The translations under genes were made by a program, and so were the position numbers. This document shows positions 17,863 to 26,597 of a stretch of 64,000 nt of DNA, one piece after another. The notes beneath the pieces are model-generated. The model worked only from the letters and a program-made list of their open reading frames with translations, did no database searches and had not been told where the DNA came from. Where the stretch lies: contig DAOUFY010000014.1 in NCBI GenBank assembly GCA_034429745.1, positions 1-64,000 of the forward strand, given 5' to 3'. Numbering within the stretch: the first letter of the stretch is position 1; every line of letters starts with the position of its first letter. The DNA is from JBAXBF01 sp034429745. GTDB taxonomy: Bacteria > Chloroflexota > Anaerolineae > Anaerolineales > DRKV01.

Positions 17863-19391
17863 ACCGCCTCCGTTTTTCTTCCTTGAAGCATGTAACTGCC
17901 TATCTCTTCTACTGAGGTTGCTTCAACAGGCAAATTGGCGACAATTTCTCCGCGGTAGAGCACCAGCAGACGGTCGGCGACAAGAAAAAGCTCCTCTAAA
18001 TCTGCTGAAAGCAGCAGTATAGCGCGGTCTTCTGCGCGAGCGCGCAGCATTTGCTCGTGGACATATTCAATCGAACCAACATCCAAACCGCGCGTCGGTT
18101 GATCAAGCAAAACGAAGGGACAGTTTAAAAGCAATTCGCGCCCTAAAATGACCTTTTGCTGATTGCCGCCGGAAAGGGAGCGAATGGGATTGTATTTTGA
18201 CGCCATGGTTACTGAAAATCGTTTTTCCAATTCGTCGGTAAAACGGCGCGCTGCAGCATAGTTTAGCAGCAATCCCTTCCACTGCGAAAGATGCGGATTA
18301 AGCAGGTGATGTGTCATAATGGCATTTTCCATGATGGAAGCAGAAAGGCTTGCCCCCATTTTGCTGCGATCTTGAGGTACGTAGGAAATCAACTTTCGTC
18401 TTTCAATGATAGGAGCTCGGGTGAGTTCTTTGCCTTGAACAAAAATATGACCTTCCTCGATAGGGATCAAGCCCATGATGGCGTTGACCAATTCAAATTG
18501 TCCATTACCCTCAACGCCGGCGACGCCGACGATCTCACCTGCGTGTACCTCCAGACTAACTTGGTTCAGCTTTACTTGCTGTTCTGAATTTTTTACTGTC
18601 AGCCCCTGAACGCTGCACACAACTTCACCGCGCGGGTGTGGGCTGCGTCGAGAAACAAACACCACTTCTCTGCCCACCATTTTCTCGGCTAATTCTTCTT
18701 TAGAGGTGGCAGCTGAATCTACGGTATCGATTTTTTTCCCTTTGCGCATCACAGTGATCCGATCGGCAAGGGCGATCACCTCATCAAGGCGATGGGAAAT
18801 AAACAGAATAGTGTGGTTATTATCCCGCAGACGGCGCAATTCAGCGAAAAGCTGGGGGATTTCCTGCGGGGTGAGGACAGCAGTTGGCTCATCCAGAATA
18901 AGCACGGATACGTTGCGATATAGCAACTTGAGGATTTCAACTTTTTGACGGGCTGAAACCGAAAGATCTCCAGCTAGGGCGTCAATATCTAGGTTGAAAG
19001 CAAATTCATCTACTTTCTGCTGCACCCGGCGGCGCGCCTCACGCTTATCCAGAGTTCCTAGCCAGTTGGTGGGCTCAATACCTAAAATGACATTTTCCCA
19101 GACGGTGTATTCCTGCACAAGCAGGATTTCTTGGTGCACCATGCCAATACCGGCATTAATGGCTTGACGCGGCTCGCTGAAGTTGACTCGCTGGCCGCGC
19201 AGAAAAATCTCTCCGCTGTCTTTATGCTCTAACGCATAGAGCACTTTCATCAAGGTGCTTTTGCCGGCGCCGTTTTCCCCAACGATGGCATGGATTTCGC
19301 CTTCACGAAAGGATACGGACACATTATCCACGGCAACAACGTTGGGCGGAAAGACTTTGATGATATGCTGCATCTGGATGATATCACTCAA
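17859..19391 (-). CDS. ABC importer ATPase with two ABC domains (NupO-like)
   Basis: 510 aa tandem ATPase. The first domain has Walker [10 protein letters not shown] (about 38-46), a signature-like [12 protein letters not shown] and Walker [15 protein letters not shown]. The second domain, from about residue 255, has a degenerate Walker A (GVEGNGQFE), an intact LSGGNQQKV signature and Walker [15 protein letters not shown]. Intact first P-loop and degenerate second P-loop are the pattern expected in this sugar/nucleoside family. It lies between the BMP lipoprotein gene (143 bp upstream) and two overlapping permease genes. The whole set resembles the BmpA-NupOPQ nucleoside importer. Confidence 0.93.
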   Translation of the reverse strand: MSDIIQMQHIIKVFPPNVVAVDNVSVSFREGEIHAIVGENGAGKSTLMKVLYALEHKDSGEIFLRGQRVNFSEPRQAINAGIGMVHQEILLVQEYTVWENVILGIEPTNWLGTLDKREARRRVQQKVDEFAFNLDIDALAGDLSVSARQKVEILKLLYRNVSVLILDEPTAVLTPQEIPQLFAELRRLRDNNHTILFISHRLDEVIALADRITVMRKGKKIDTVDSAATSKEELAEKMVGREVVFVSRRSPHPRGEVVCSVQGLTVKNSEQQVKLNQVSLEVHAGEIVGVAGVEGNGQFELVNAIMGLIPIEEGHIFVQGKELTRAPIIERRKLISYVPQDRSKMGASLSASIMENAIMTHHLLNPHLSQWKGLLLNYAAARRFTDELEKRFSVTMASKYNPIRSLSGGNQQKVILGRELLLNCPFVLLDQPTRGLDVGSIEYVHEQMLRARAEDRAILLLSADLEELFLVADRLLVLYRGEIVANLPVEATSVEEIGSYMLQGRKTEAV

Positions 19392-19534
19392 GTGATTAGC
19401 TCCTCTAGTGATCGTTTAGAAAACTAATTTTTCTTCGTTCGCTCTGTGCCAAGAAAGCAGCAGAACGAACGAAGAGGGTTGTACAGGTAATATGAGTCTA
19501 TTTTTATCCGTTAATGAATCACTTATCGAACAGC

Positions 19535-20554
19535 CTATGGTTTGTAGCGTTCGATTTTCAGCTTGCCATCAATGATCTGCTGACGAGCTTCCAGTACTTT
19601 ATCTTGAATGCTTTTTGGTAAAACTTGAACCTTAGCTTCTAAGGCAATATCTACACCGCCTTGAGCAAGACCGTATTCAAGAACTTGTCCTGGTTTATAG
19701 GTGCCGTCTTTGATCGTCTTAAATACATCTTCAATGGCTTTTCCAACGTTTTTAATATCGCTGGCAATGACATGACCCGGCTCGATATCATTTTGGTTGG
19801 TGTCAACGCCAATGGCGTAAAGATCGCGCTCTTTGGCTGCCTGCAGTACGCCCATGCCGGCTGCAGCGGCAATCTGAAATACAACATCAGCTTTCATATC
19901 GTATAGCTGCAGTGCAGCTTGTTTCCCTTTAGCAGAGTCATCCCATGCCCCGCCTAATGATTTTGTTTCAACCTTAATCTCTGGGTCAACAGCGTGTGCG
20001 CCATTTTCATAAGCGAAGATGAAAGCTTGAACCACTGGGTCCACATCCCCACCCACAGCGCCAATGATTTTGTCGGGGTTGATATTTTTAATGCTGGTAT
20101 CCAAGGTCGTAAGTCCGGCGACCATTCCAGCTAAATATGCACTTTCCTCTTCGATGAAATCAACCGAGGTGATGGTATTTTTGGAATTTTGGACAACTGT
20201 ATCAATGTTGACAAATATCTTTTGCGGATATTTATCGGCGATCTCTTTCAACTGATCTTCGAAACCGTAAGAGATGACAAAGATGACATCTGCGTAGTCC
20301 ACGGCAGCTTGAAGCGAGGGCTGATATTTTGCTGCGTCAAAATTGCATTCAATCGTACGGGTTTCTACGCCGTATTGCTTAGCAATGGCATCAATGCCGG
20401 CTTTGCCGGAATCGTAAAAAGCATTGTCTCCTAAAGCGCCGTTGATCAGATAGACCACTTTTTGTGCTTGCGGTGCGCTTGCTTGGGGCCCGCAGGCGCT
20501 GAGCAGCAGAGCAAGAAGCACCAGAATAGAGAAGATTTTTGTTAATTGTTTCAT
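19535..20554 (-). CDS. BMP-family substrate-binding lipoprotein
   Basis: Extracellular binding lipoprotein of the basic membrane protein (Med/BMP/TmpC) family, 339 aa. I chose the ATG at 20554 because AAGGAGG lies nine bases before it and because it gives a clean lipoprotein signal: MKQLTKIFSILVLLALLLSAC, cut before Cys. The mature part has BMP marks: GALGDNAFYDSGKAGIDAI, DVIFVISYGFEDQL, EEESAYLAGMVAGLTTLD and YAIGVDTNQNDIEPGHVIAS. These proteins bind nucleosides in other bacteria. It is transcribed first in the importer operon, from a promoter at 20637-20665, divergent from the aldolase/sugar operon. Confidence 0.92.
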   Translation of the reverse strand: MKQLTKIFSILVLLALLLSACGPQASAPQAQKVVYLINGALGDNAFYDSGKAGIDAIAKQYGVETRTIECNFDAAKYQPSLQAAVDYADVIFVISYGFEDQLKEIADKYPQKIFVNIDTVVQNSKNTITSVDFIEEESAYLAGMVAGLTTLDTSIKNINPDKIIGAVGGDVDPVVQAFIFAYENGAHAVDPEIKVETKSLGGAWDDSAKGKQAALQLYDMKADVVFQIAAAAGMGVLQAAKERDLYAIGVDTNQNDIEPGHVIASDIKNVGKAIEDVFKTIKDGTYKPGQVLEYGLAQGGVDIALEAKVQVLPKSIQDKVLEARQQIIDGKLKIERYKP

Positions 20555-20636
20555 TTGAATTTTTCCTCCTTTTTCTACCAAATCGCTTTTAAGTAAGGCA
20601 TTACCTGAAAGGAAACCTTTTCAAGCCATGAGTGTA

Positions 20637-20665
20637 ATTGTATCACTGCTTATTGGGGCAAGCAA
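20637..20665 (-). promoter_or_regulatory. Probable promoter of the BMP importer operon
   Basis: Minus strand: TTGCTT (20665-20660), a 17-base spacer and TACAAT (20642-20637) with an extended -10 TG one base upstream. An imperfect palindrome TGAAAGG-aaa-CCTTTTCA at 20606-20623 lies just downstream in the leader and could be an operator. Neither has been tested. Confidence 0.5.
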
Positions 20666-20696
20666 GAGAGGCAACGAAATGTATTTTGAGAGATTA

Positions 20697-20742
20697 TGGT
20701 ATAATAAGATATATCGTGCTGAAAAAACTGGCTGTTTCAGCA
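20697..20742 (+). promoter_or_regulatory. Extended -10 promoter and palindrome before aldolase gene
   Basis: TGGTATAAT (20697-20705) is a perfect extended -10 element without a recognisable -35. Immediately downstream is an 8-base inverted repeat TGCTGAAA...TTTCAGCA (20717-20742, 10-base loop), placed where a repressor would block initial transcription or where a leader hairpin would form. Confidence 0.45.
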
Positions 20743-20794
20743 TAAATTTGGAACAACATAATATAATTTCATAATCGTAGGGAAGGAGAATTTT

Positions 20795-21439
20795 ATGCTT
20801 TTGTTACCTGAAAGAACTGCTGTGGTGGAATACGGCAGAAGATTGATCCAATCACACCTAACAACTGGGTCGGGGGGAAATATCAGTATTTTCAATCGCG
20901 AGCAAAATTTAGTGGCAATCAAGCCAAGCGGGGTGGATTACTTCCTGATGAAACCGGAAGATGTAGTTGTAGTTACTCCGCAGGGGGAAATTGTTGAAGG
21001 TGATTTAAACCCTTCAAGTGAAATTCGCATGCATTTGGCGCTGCTGAACTATCGCTCTGATATCAACGCCGTTGTGCATACTCATCAGGTTTATTCAACA
21101 ACCATCGCATGCATGAATTGGGAATTGCCGGCGGTGCATTACTTGGTTGGCTTTTCAGGCAATAAAGTACCTTTGGCAAAGTATGCAACCTTTGGCAGTC
21201 AGGAACTTGCTGATAATATTGTTGCTGCCATTGGCAATTACAATGCATGCTTAATGGCTAATCACGGCATTATTACGGTAGGCAAGGATGTAGAATCTGC
21301 TTTTGCGGTGGCTGAAGAACTTGAATTGGTCTCGCGGATATATTACCAAGCCAAGTGCATTGGCGAACCGGTGATTTTACCTGATGAAGAGATGGCTATC
21401 ATTCAAGAGAAATTTAAGACGTACGGTCAGAGGAAATGA
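20795..21439 (+). CDS. Class II aldolase/adducin family protein (FucA-like)
   Basis: Zinc-dependent aldolase or epimerase for sugar phosphates, 214 aa, about the length of L-fuculose-1-phosphate aldolase. The zinc ligands of that family are visible as H95 and H97 (VVHTHQVYSTT) and H157 (LMANHGIITVG), with the catalytic acid E76 (PSSEIRMHLALL). SGGNIS and IKPSGVDYF form the phosphate-binding region. The ATG has GGAAGGAG upstream. It heads an operon with a sugar ABC importer and an FGGY kinase, so it probably cleaves the phosphorylated sugar made by that kinase. No isomerase gene is present in the window, which leaves the substrate open (fucose-, rhamnose-, pentulose- or deoxyribose-like). Confidence 0.85.
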   Translation: MLLLPERTAVVEYGRRLIQSHLTTGSGGNISIFNREQNLVAIKPSGVDYFLMKPEDVVVVTPQGEIVEGDLNPSSEIRMHLALLNYRSDINAVVHTHQVYSTTIACMNWELPAVHYLVGFSGNKVPLAKYATFGSQELADNIVAAIGNYNACLMANHGIITVGKDVESAFAVAEELELVSRIYYQAKCIGEPVILPDEEMAIIQEKFKTYGQRK

Positions 21440-21681
21440 CTTTGTAACATTGCTTTTCTGTCATAAGTTTGCAGCCAAGAAATATTCAAGAGAGTAGTAT
21501 AATATAAAAAGAGATAACTAAAAATCAGCGGCAAGTATTGAAAAGGCTCCAAGATGCGTAGAAGGAGGCAAAGCAGCTGAGTTTATACCTGGTAATGGTT
21601 TGTTTCGTTTTGTTTGTGTAGGTAATACAGAGAAGTGTTTGCCTAATGTTTACTAGATAAACAAAAAAGTAAGGAGGAAAA

Positions 21682-22854
21682 ATGAATAAGAAAATCTTGT
21701 TGCAGTTAGTGTCAATCATCATGATTGCGAGCTTGTTGTTGGCAGCATGTGCTCCGGCAGCAACTCCTGCGCCGGCTGAAGAACAGAAGCCTGCAGCTGA
21801 GGAACAGAAACCAGCCGAAGAGCAGAAGCCTGCTGAGGAACAGAAACCAGCTGAAGAGCAGAAACCTGCTGAGGAACAGAAACCAGCTGAAGAGCAGAAG
21901 CCTGCTGAGGAACAGAAGCCTGCTGAGGAACAAAAACCAGCTGAAGAACAGAAACCTTATGAAATTGCTGTAGTAGTCAAGATTACCGGTATTCCTTGGT
22001 TCAATGTTGTTGAAACAGGCGTGAAACGCGCAGCAGAAGAGCTCAAGGTAAACGCTTATCAGACTGGTCCTGCCCAAGCGGACCCGGCTCAACAAGTAAA
22101 GGTTGTTGAAGATTTGGTAGCAAAGGGCGTTGATGCTATTGCAGTTGTACCAAACGATGCGAAAGCATTGGAGCCGGTCTTCCAGAAGGCTAAGGAAAAG
22201 GGTATTGTGGTTATCACCCATGAATCACCTGATCAGGTAGGTGCTGACTATGACTTTGAATTGATTGACAATGTCAAGTTCGGTCAACATGCTTGGGATC
22301 AGCTTGTCAAGCACATGGGCGATTCTGGTGAATATGCCATTTTCGTCGGCAGCTTAACCGTGCCGCTTCACAACTTCTGGGCGGATGTTGGACTTGAGTA
22401 TGCTAAAGAAAAGTACCCCAATCTCAAGCTGGTTACCGAACGCATCCCTTGCGGTGAGGATCAGGAGTTAGCTCGCCAAAAGACACTCGAGTTGATCAAA
22501 GCCTATCCTAATTTAAAGGGTATTGTTGGCTTTGGCAGCCTTGGTCCTATCGGTGCGGCTCAAGCGATTAAAGAGAAGGGCTTGAAAGACAAGATCGCCG
22601 TTGTAGGCACCGTCATCCCCTCACAAGCAGCCCCCTACTTGAAGGAAGGTACCATGAAGGAAGGGTTGCTGTGGAATCCTGCTGATGCTGGCTACGGCAT
22701 GGTATGGCTTGCCAAATACATCTTAGACGGGAATAAAGTCGAAGATGGTATGGAAATCCCCGGCATGGGTAAAGCCACTCTGGAGGGTAAAGTGGTCAAA
22801 CTTGATATGATCATGGACATCACTCCAGAAAATGCCGATTCGTTAGGCTTCTAG
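21682..22854 (+). CDS. Sugar/AI-2-type ABC substrate-binding lipoprotein
   Basis: 390 aa periplasmic-binding-protein-like lipoprotein (Peripla_BP_4 fold, COG1879-like; LsrB/RhaS relatives). The signal peptide ends at LLLAAC (Cys23 lipidation). Next comes a tandem hexapeptide linker (residues about 33-93) rich in Glu, Lys, Gln and Pro, probably lifting the binding domain off the membrane. The globular domain begins with YEIAVVVKITGIPWFNVVETG and carries VKVVEDLVAKGVDAIAVVPND and AVVGTVIPSQAAPYLKEGTM, the latter in the style of AI-2/rhamnose binders. AAGGAGG precedes the ATG. A 242-bp leader separates it from the aldolase gene, and a strong hairpin follows it. Confidence 0.9.
   Translation: MNKKILLQLVSIIMIASLLLAACAPAATPAPAEEQKPAAEEQKPAEEQKPAEEQKPAEEQKPAEEQKPAEEQKPAEEQKPAEEQKPAEEQKPYEIAVVVKITGIPWFNVVETGVKRAAEELKVNAYQTGPAQADPAQQVKVVEDLVAKGVDAIAVVPNDAKALEPVFQKAKEKGIVVITHESPDQVGADYDFELIDNVKFGQHAWDQLVKHMGDSGEYAIFVGSLTVPLHNFWADVGLEYAKEKYPNLKLVTERIPCGEDQELARQKTLELIKAYPNLKGIVGFGSLGPIGAAQAIKEKGLKDKIAVVGTVIPSQAAPYLKEGTMKEGLLWNPADAGYGMVWLAKYILDGNKVEDGMEIPGMGKATLEGKVVKLDMIMDITPENADSLGF
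21778..21960 (+). repeat. Ten-copy 18-bp tandem repeat (EEQKPA linker)
   Basis: Ten units of 18 bases encode EEQKPA, with one extra Ala codon after unit 1 and a Tyr ending unit 10. Codon choice alternates between two unit forms (GAGGAACAGAAACCAGCT and GAAGAGCAGAAGCCTGCT), so much of the array repeats with a 36-bp period. It sits between the lipobox and the binding domain. Confidence 0.95.
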
Positions 22855-22875
22855 CCAATTTTCTACAAAAGCTAT

Positions 22876-22901
22876 GGGCTCCTCGGTTGAGTGAGGAGCC
22901 C
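22876..22901 (+). terminator. Strong stem-loop after binding-protein gene
   Basis: GGGCTCCTC-ggttgagt-GAGGAGCCC: a 9-bp GC-rich stem with an 8-base loop, 22 bp after the stop of the binding-protein gene. No T-run follows, so it may act as a partial terminator or a 3' mRNA stabiliser. Such structures often keep binding-protein messenger more abundant than that of the downstream transporter genes. Confidence 0.6.
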
Positions 22902-23081
22902 GGCCGTTAAAGGAATGAACGCAGCTTTGGAAACAGACCTCTTCACGCATCTTGAGCCTTTTCAGTACTTGCCGTGTTTAGTAATAGATGAGGTGTTGAA
23001 AAAGCTGCTTGTTCGTAACGAAATGTGCATAGCTAAAGCTATTTATGGTATATCATCACTAAGAGTATAGGTAAGAACACT

Positions 23082-24578
23082 ATGGCGCAACCCTTTTTAG
23101 CATTAAAGCAAGTAAGCAAACATTATGTTGGTGTTACAGCTTTGGATAAGGTAGATTTTGATATTTACCTTGGTGAAATTCACTGTTTAGCTGGAGAAAA
23201 CGGTTCTGGAAAATCTACCATGATCAAGATTATCGCGGGAACCGTTGATGCCGATCCGGGCTCTATCATTGAGATCGAAGGGAAAGCGGTTCACGGGCAT
23301 AATGCCATGAACGCGATTGATAAAGGAATTCAAGTCATTTATCAAGATTTATCCTTGTTTCCAAATCTAACAGTAGCTGAAAATATTGCTTTGGGACAGT
23401 ACATTGCGCAGCACCGCCGTTTAGTACGCTGGCAGGAACTGCATCAAATTGCAGAAAGGGCAATGGCGCGTATTAACGTGAATTTGCCGCTTGATGCAGT
23501 AGTAAGCGATATTTCAATCGCTGATCAGCAATTGGTTGCTATCTGCCGTGCGCTGACGTCCGATGTAAAGCTCATTATTATGGATGAGCCTACAGCTTCA
23601 TTGACCAAAAGAGAGGTGGACGCCTTGCTTTCGGTTGTGCTGGATATGAAAAAGAAAGGCATTGCTACGCTGTTCGTTAGCCATAAGCTTAATGAGCTGC
23701 TTCAAATTGCTGACCGAATCAGTGTAATTAGAGATGGCAGAATGGTTGGCGTTTATCCTTCCTCTGAGCTGAATGATGAAAAGCTGACCATGCTGATGAC
23801 AGGGAAGAAATTGGAGTATCATCCTTTTACCAAAGAAGTAAATCATCAGCAGCCAATCCTGGCATGCGAAAAGTTATCGCGGCATGGGGAATATAAGGAT
23901 ATCACCTTTCAGCTGCTGCCGGGTGAGATATTGGGCATCACCGGCTTGCTTGGTTCAGGGCGAACGGAGCTAGCCCACTCCTTATTTGGCTTAACGTCTC
24001 CTGATGAAGGCAATTTGTATTTTGAAGGCAAGCCTTTGAAAATTACCTCCATTCAGCATGCAATGCAATTGGGGATTGCATATGTGCCAGAAAACCGTTT
24101 GCTGCAAGGGCTGATCAACGTTCAACCGGTCAGTGACAATATTATTATTACCACCCTCCAATCTATGGTCAATCGTTTCAAGCTGTTGGATAAGAAGCGG
24201 ATGAAAGAAAACGTTCAACATTGGGTGGAAGAGTTGTCTATCAAAGTTCCTAGCGTAGATTCGCCAGTGCAAACCCTTTCTGGAGGCAATCAGCAGCGAG
24301 TTGTACTGGCTAAATGGATTGCAACCCAACCTAAAGTGCTGATCCTAGACAACCCAACGGCAGGAATTGATGTGGCAGCTAAGTTTGCTATCCATGAAAT
24401 TGTTCGCAACCTAGCTCAAAAAGGGATCGGCATTATCCTCATTTCGGATGAAATCCCTGAGGTCTATAATAACTGCAACCGAGTATTGGTGATGCGCAAA
24501 GGGAGCATCGTTAAAGAATTTGTTACCGCGCAATGCTCTCCGGAAGAGATTCAAAATTACGTCAACGAAACTTATTGA
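23082..24578 (+). CDS. Sugar ABC importer ATPase with two ABC domains (RbsA-like)
   Basis: 498 aa. Domain 1 has Walker A GENGSGKST, an atypical signature region (ISIADQQLVAICRAL) and Walker B LIIMDEPTASLTKRE. Domain 2, from about residue 255, has a P-loop-like GLLGSGRTE, the signature LSGGNQQRVVLAKW and Walker B VLILDNPTAGIDVAAK (Asn where Glu is usual in the second site). This is the RbsA/MglA/LsrA layout. The gene follows the binding protein after a 227-bp gap containing a hairpin and is 19 bp from the first permease gene. It energises import of the sugar bound by the upstream lipoprotein. Confidence 0.93.
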   Translation: MAQPFLALKQVSKHYVGVTALDKVDFDIYLGEIHCLAGENGSGKSTMIKIIAGTVDADPGSIIEIEGKAVHGHNAMNAIDKGIQVIYQDLSLFPNLTVAENIALGQYIAQHRRLVRWQELHQIAERAMARINVNLPLDAVVSDISIADQQLVAICRALTSDVKLIIMDEPTASLTKREVDALLSVVLDMKKKGIATLFVSHKLNELLQIADRISVIRDGRMVGVYPSSELNDEKLTMLMTGKKLEYHPFTKEVNHQQPILACEKLSRHGEYKDITFQLLPGEILGITGLLGSGRTELAHSLFGLTSPDEGNLYFEGKPLKITSIQHAMQLGIAYVPENRLLQGLINVQPVSDNIIITTLQSMVNRFKLLDKKRMKENVQHWVEELSIKVPSVDSPVQTLSGGNQQRVVLAKWIATQPKVLILDNPTAGIDVAAKFAIHEIVRNLAQKGIGIILISDEIPEVYNNCNRVLVMRKGSIVKEFVTAQCSPEEIQNYVNETY

Positions 24579-24597
24579 GTTAAGGGATAATGGAATC

Positions 24598-25599
24598 ATG
24601 AAGAATATTTTTTCTCGTCACGAAACGTATGTTTTCATTGCAGTAGTGATTTTTTCAATCATTATCACCATCATCAACCCAAGCTTTTTCACCCTAGAAA
24701 ACTTGTTTGATTTGTTAAGGAGCTATTCCTTAATGGGCACTTTTGCTATTGGCATGCTGTTTGTGCTTATTTCGGGTGGGATTGATATTTCTTTTACTGC
24801 AATTGCGACGGTTACCGGCTATACCATTGCGGTGCTTTTACTCCAGCATGGAGAGCAGCTTAACATCGTGTTGGTCTTTCTTATTGCCGGCATCATTGGG
24901 GTTATTTTAGGGATGATTAATGCGGTGATCATCTATTACTTCAAGATTCCTAGCATTATCACAACTATTGCTACCTTGAACATCTATTATGGTTTGCTGA
25001 CGGTAGCATCAGAAGGAAAATGGTTATATGGCTTTCCGACATGGTTTGCCGATTTTTCGACAGCCCGCATCTTTACCTTATATACAGCCGATCAAGTACC
25101 GTATGGTCTTTCGGTGATCACGGTGATTTGGTTTGCTTTGATTTTCATTGGTTGGTTTATTCTGCGTTATACAGTGTTGGGTCGCAGCATTTATGCGATG
25201 GGTGGCAATATTGCTTCGGCACAACGAGCAGGGTTTAATATCTTTGGCTTAACGGTATTTGTCTATTCTTTTATGGGATTAATGGCAGGGTTTGGCAGTG
25301 TAATTCAAGCTTTGCTGGTGCAAACCGTAGCGCCAAACTCGTTGGTTGGCAAAGAGCTGGATGTGATTGCGGCAGTTGTGCTCGGTGGGGCGAGCTTAAC
25401 TGGTGGCACTGGCAGCATGTTGGGGACGCTGCTCGGTGTGGCATTGATCGCTATCATGGGCAACGGTTTGACGTTGATGCACGTGCCGGCAGTTTGGTAT
25501 AAAGTGGTGATTGGCTTTGTCATCTTGGTCAGTGTGGCTTTTAGTGCCTACCGCAGTAAAATATCAGTCCAAAAACGAGTCATTGTTGAAGCTAGCTAG
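24598..25599 (+). CDS. Sugar ABC importer permease (first)
   Basis: 333 aa membrane protein of the BPD_transp_2 family (RbsC/LsrC-like). I chose the ATG at 24598; the open frame reaches back to 24520 but would overlap the ATPase gene. About eight to ten helices are apparent. Typical phrases are GMLFVLISGGIDISFTAIATVTG, KIPSIITTIATLNIYYGLL and AAVVLGGASLTGGTGSMLGTLLGVALIAIMGNGL (read in parts), the conserved cytoplasmic loop that contacts the ATPase. It forms a heterodimeric channel with the next gene product. Its operon position and spacing support the assignment. Confidence 0.92.
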   Translation: MKNIFSRHETYVFIAVVIFSIIITIINPSFFTLENLFDLLRSYSLMGTFAIGMLFVLISGGIDISFTAIATVTGYTIAVLLLQHGEQLNIVLVFLIAGIIGVILGMINAVIIYYFKIPSIITTIATLNIYYGLLTVASEGKWLYGFPTWFADFSTARIFTLYTADQVPYGLSVITVIWFALIFIGWFILRYTVLGRSIYAMGGNIASAQRAGFNIFGLTVFVYSFMGLMAGFGSVIQALLVQTVAPNSLVGKELDVIAAVVLGGASLTGGTGSMLGTLLGVALIAIMGNGLTLMHVPAVWYKVVIGFVILVSVAFSAYRSKISVQKRVIVEAS

Positions 25600-25619
25600 T
25601 ACATGTAGGGAGGCATACT

Positions 25620-26597
25620 GTGTTGCGTAGAATTTCTCATCTTTCTGTGTTGCTGGTTGTTATGCTGATGGTCATTGCCTTGATGGGTCTGCTCAATGGC
25701 AAGAATTTTTTAAGCATTGGCAATTTTCAGTCTATGGCTTACCAAATGCCTGAACTGGGCATACTAACCTTGGCAATGATGATTACCATGCTGACCTCGG
25801 GGATTAACCTTTCCATCATTGCATCGGCTAATTTGGCGGGGATCATGATGGCAATGGTGCTGACAAGGGCTTTTCCAGCGGAAAGTGCCAACAGCCTAGG
25901 GGTGATCTTGTTAGCGATGCTGGTTGGCTTGCTTACCTCAGCGGTTATTGGTGTCCTAAATGGTACATTGATTGCGTATTTGGATATTTCACCCATTTTA
26001 GCTACCCTTGGCACAATGATTATGATAAGTGGTTTTGCGGTGGTGCTTACGGAAGGCTATGTGATCTCCGGCCTACCAGAAACCTGGCGCCTGATTGGAA
26101 ATGGCGCTGTACTAGGGATTCCGATCCCAATTCTCATCTTTGCTGCTTGTGCGGGTGTTATGGCGCTCTTGCTTAATCGAACACCATTTGGCAAGCAGGT
26201 TTATCTTATTGGCTCTAACCCAACCGCCTGTACTTTCTCCGGTGTGAATAACCGCAAGGTGCTGTTTTACACTTATGTGATCTCCGGCATATTTTCCGGA
26301 ATTGCCTCAATGGTGATGATTTCGCGTTTCAATTCTGCTAAAGCAGATTACGGTGAATCCTACCTGCTGTTAACAATTTTATCAGCAGTGTTGGGCGGAG
26401 TAGATGCAGCCGGCGGTTTTGGAAAAGTATCGGAAGTGGTCGTTTCATTGATCATTTTGCAGATGATTTCCAGTGGATTGAATTTAATGGGCATCAGCAA
26501 CTTCTTTACTTTGGCATTATGGGGAACAGTGCTGATCCTTGTTATGGTGATTAAATTTCTGATTGACAGTTATGTGCAAAAGAGGCAGGCAGTATGA
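25620..26597 (+). CDS. Sugar ABC importer permease (second)
   Basis: 325 aa membrane protein, RbsC/LsrD-like. It starts with GTG at 25620, six bases after GGGAGG. Characteristic stretches are MLTSGINLSIIASANLAGIMMA, LDISPILATLGTMIMISGF, YLIGSNPTACTFSGVNNRKV and LSAVLGGVDAAGGFGKVSEVVVSLIILQMISSG (read in parts). About nine hydrophobic segments are visible. Its stop overlaps the start of the FGGY kinase by 4 bp, tying transport to phosphorylation of the incoming sugar. Confidence 0.91.
   Translation: MLRRISHLSVLLVVMLMVIALMGLLNGKNFLSIGNFQSMAYQMPELGILTLAMMITMLTSGINLSIIASANLAGIMMAMVLTRAFPAESANSLGVILLAMLVGLLTSAVIGVLNGTLIAYLDISPILATLGTMIMISGFAVVLTEGYVISGLPETWRLIGNGAVLGIPIPILIFAACAGVMALLLNRTPFGKQVYLIGSNPTACTFSGVNNRKVLFYTYVISGIFSGIASMVMISRFNSAKADYGESYLLLTILSAVLGGVDAAGGFGKVSEVVVSLIILQMISSGLNLMGISNFFTLALWGTVLILVMVIKFLIDSYVQKRQAV

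Noticed and set aside
21440..21681. Possible riboswitch (TPP-like CTGAG...ATACC...TGGTAATGG text) in the leader before the binding-protein gene
   Set aside because: Only scattered short matches; the closing stems and the GGAUAAUGCCAGCG-type core are absent. The leader otherwise shows only a TATAAT at 21498-21503 and the AAGGAGG ribosome site.
21712..22221. Long minus-strand frame (169 codons) opposite the binding-protein gene
   Set aside because: Its Phe/Leu/Ser-rich text is the mirror of the EEQKPA repeat array, and the plus-strand gene is certain.
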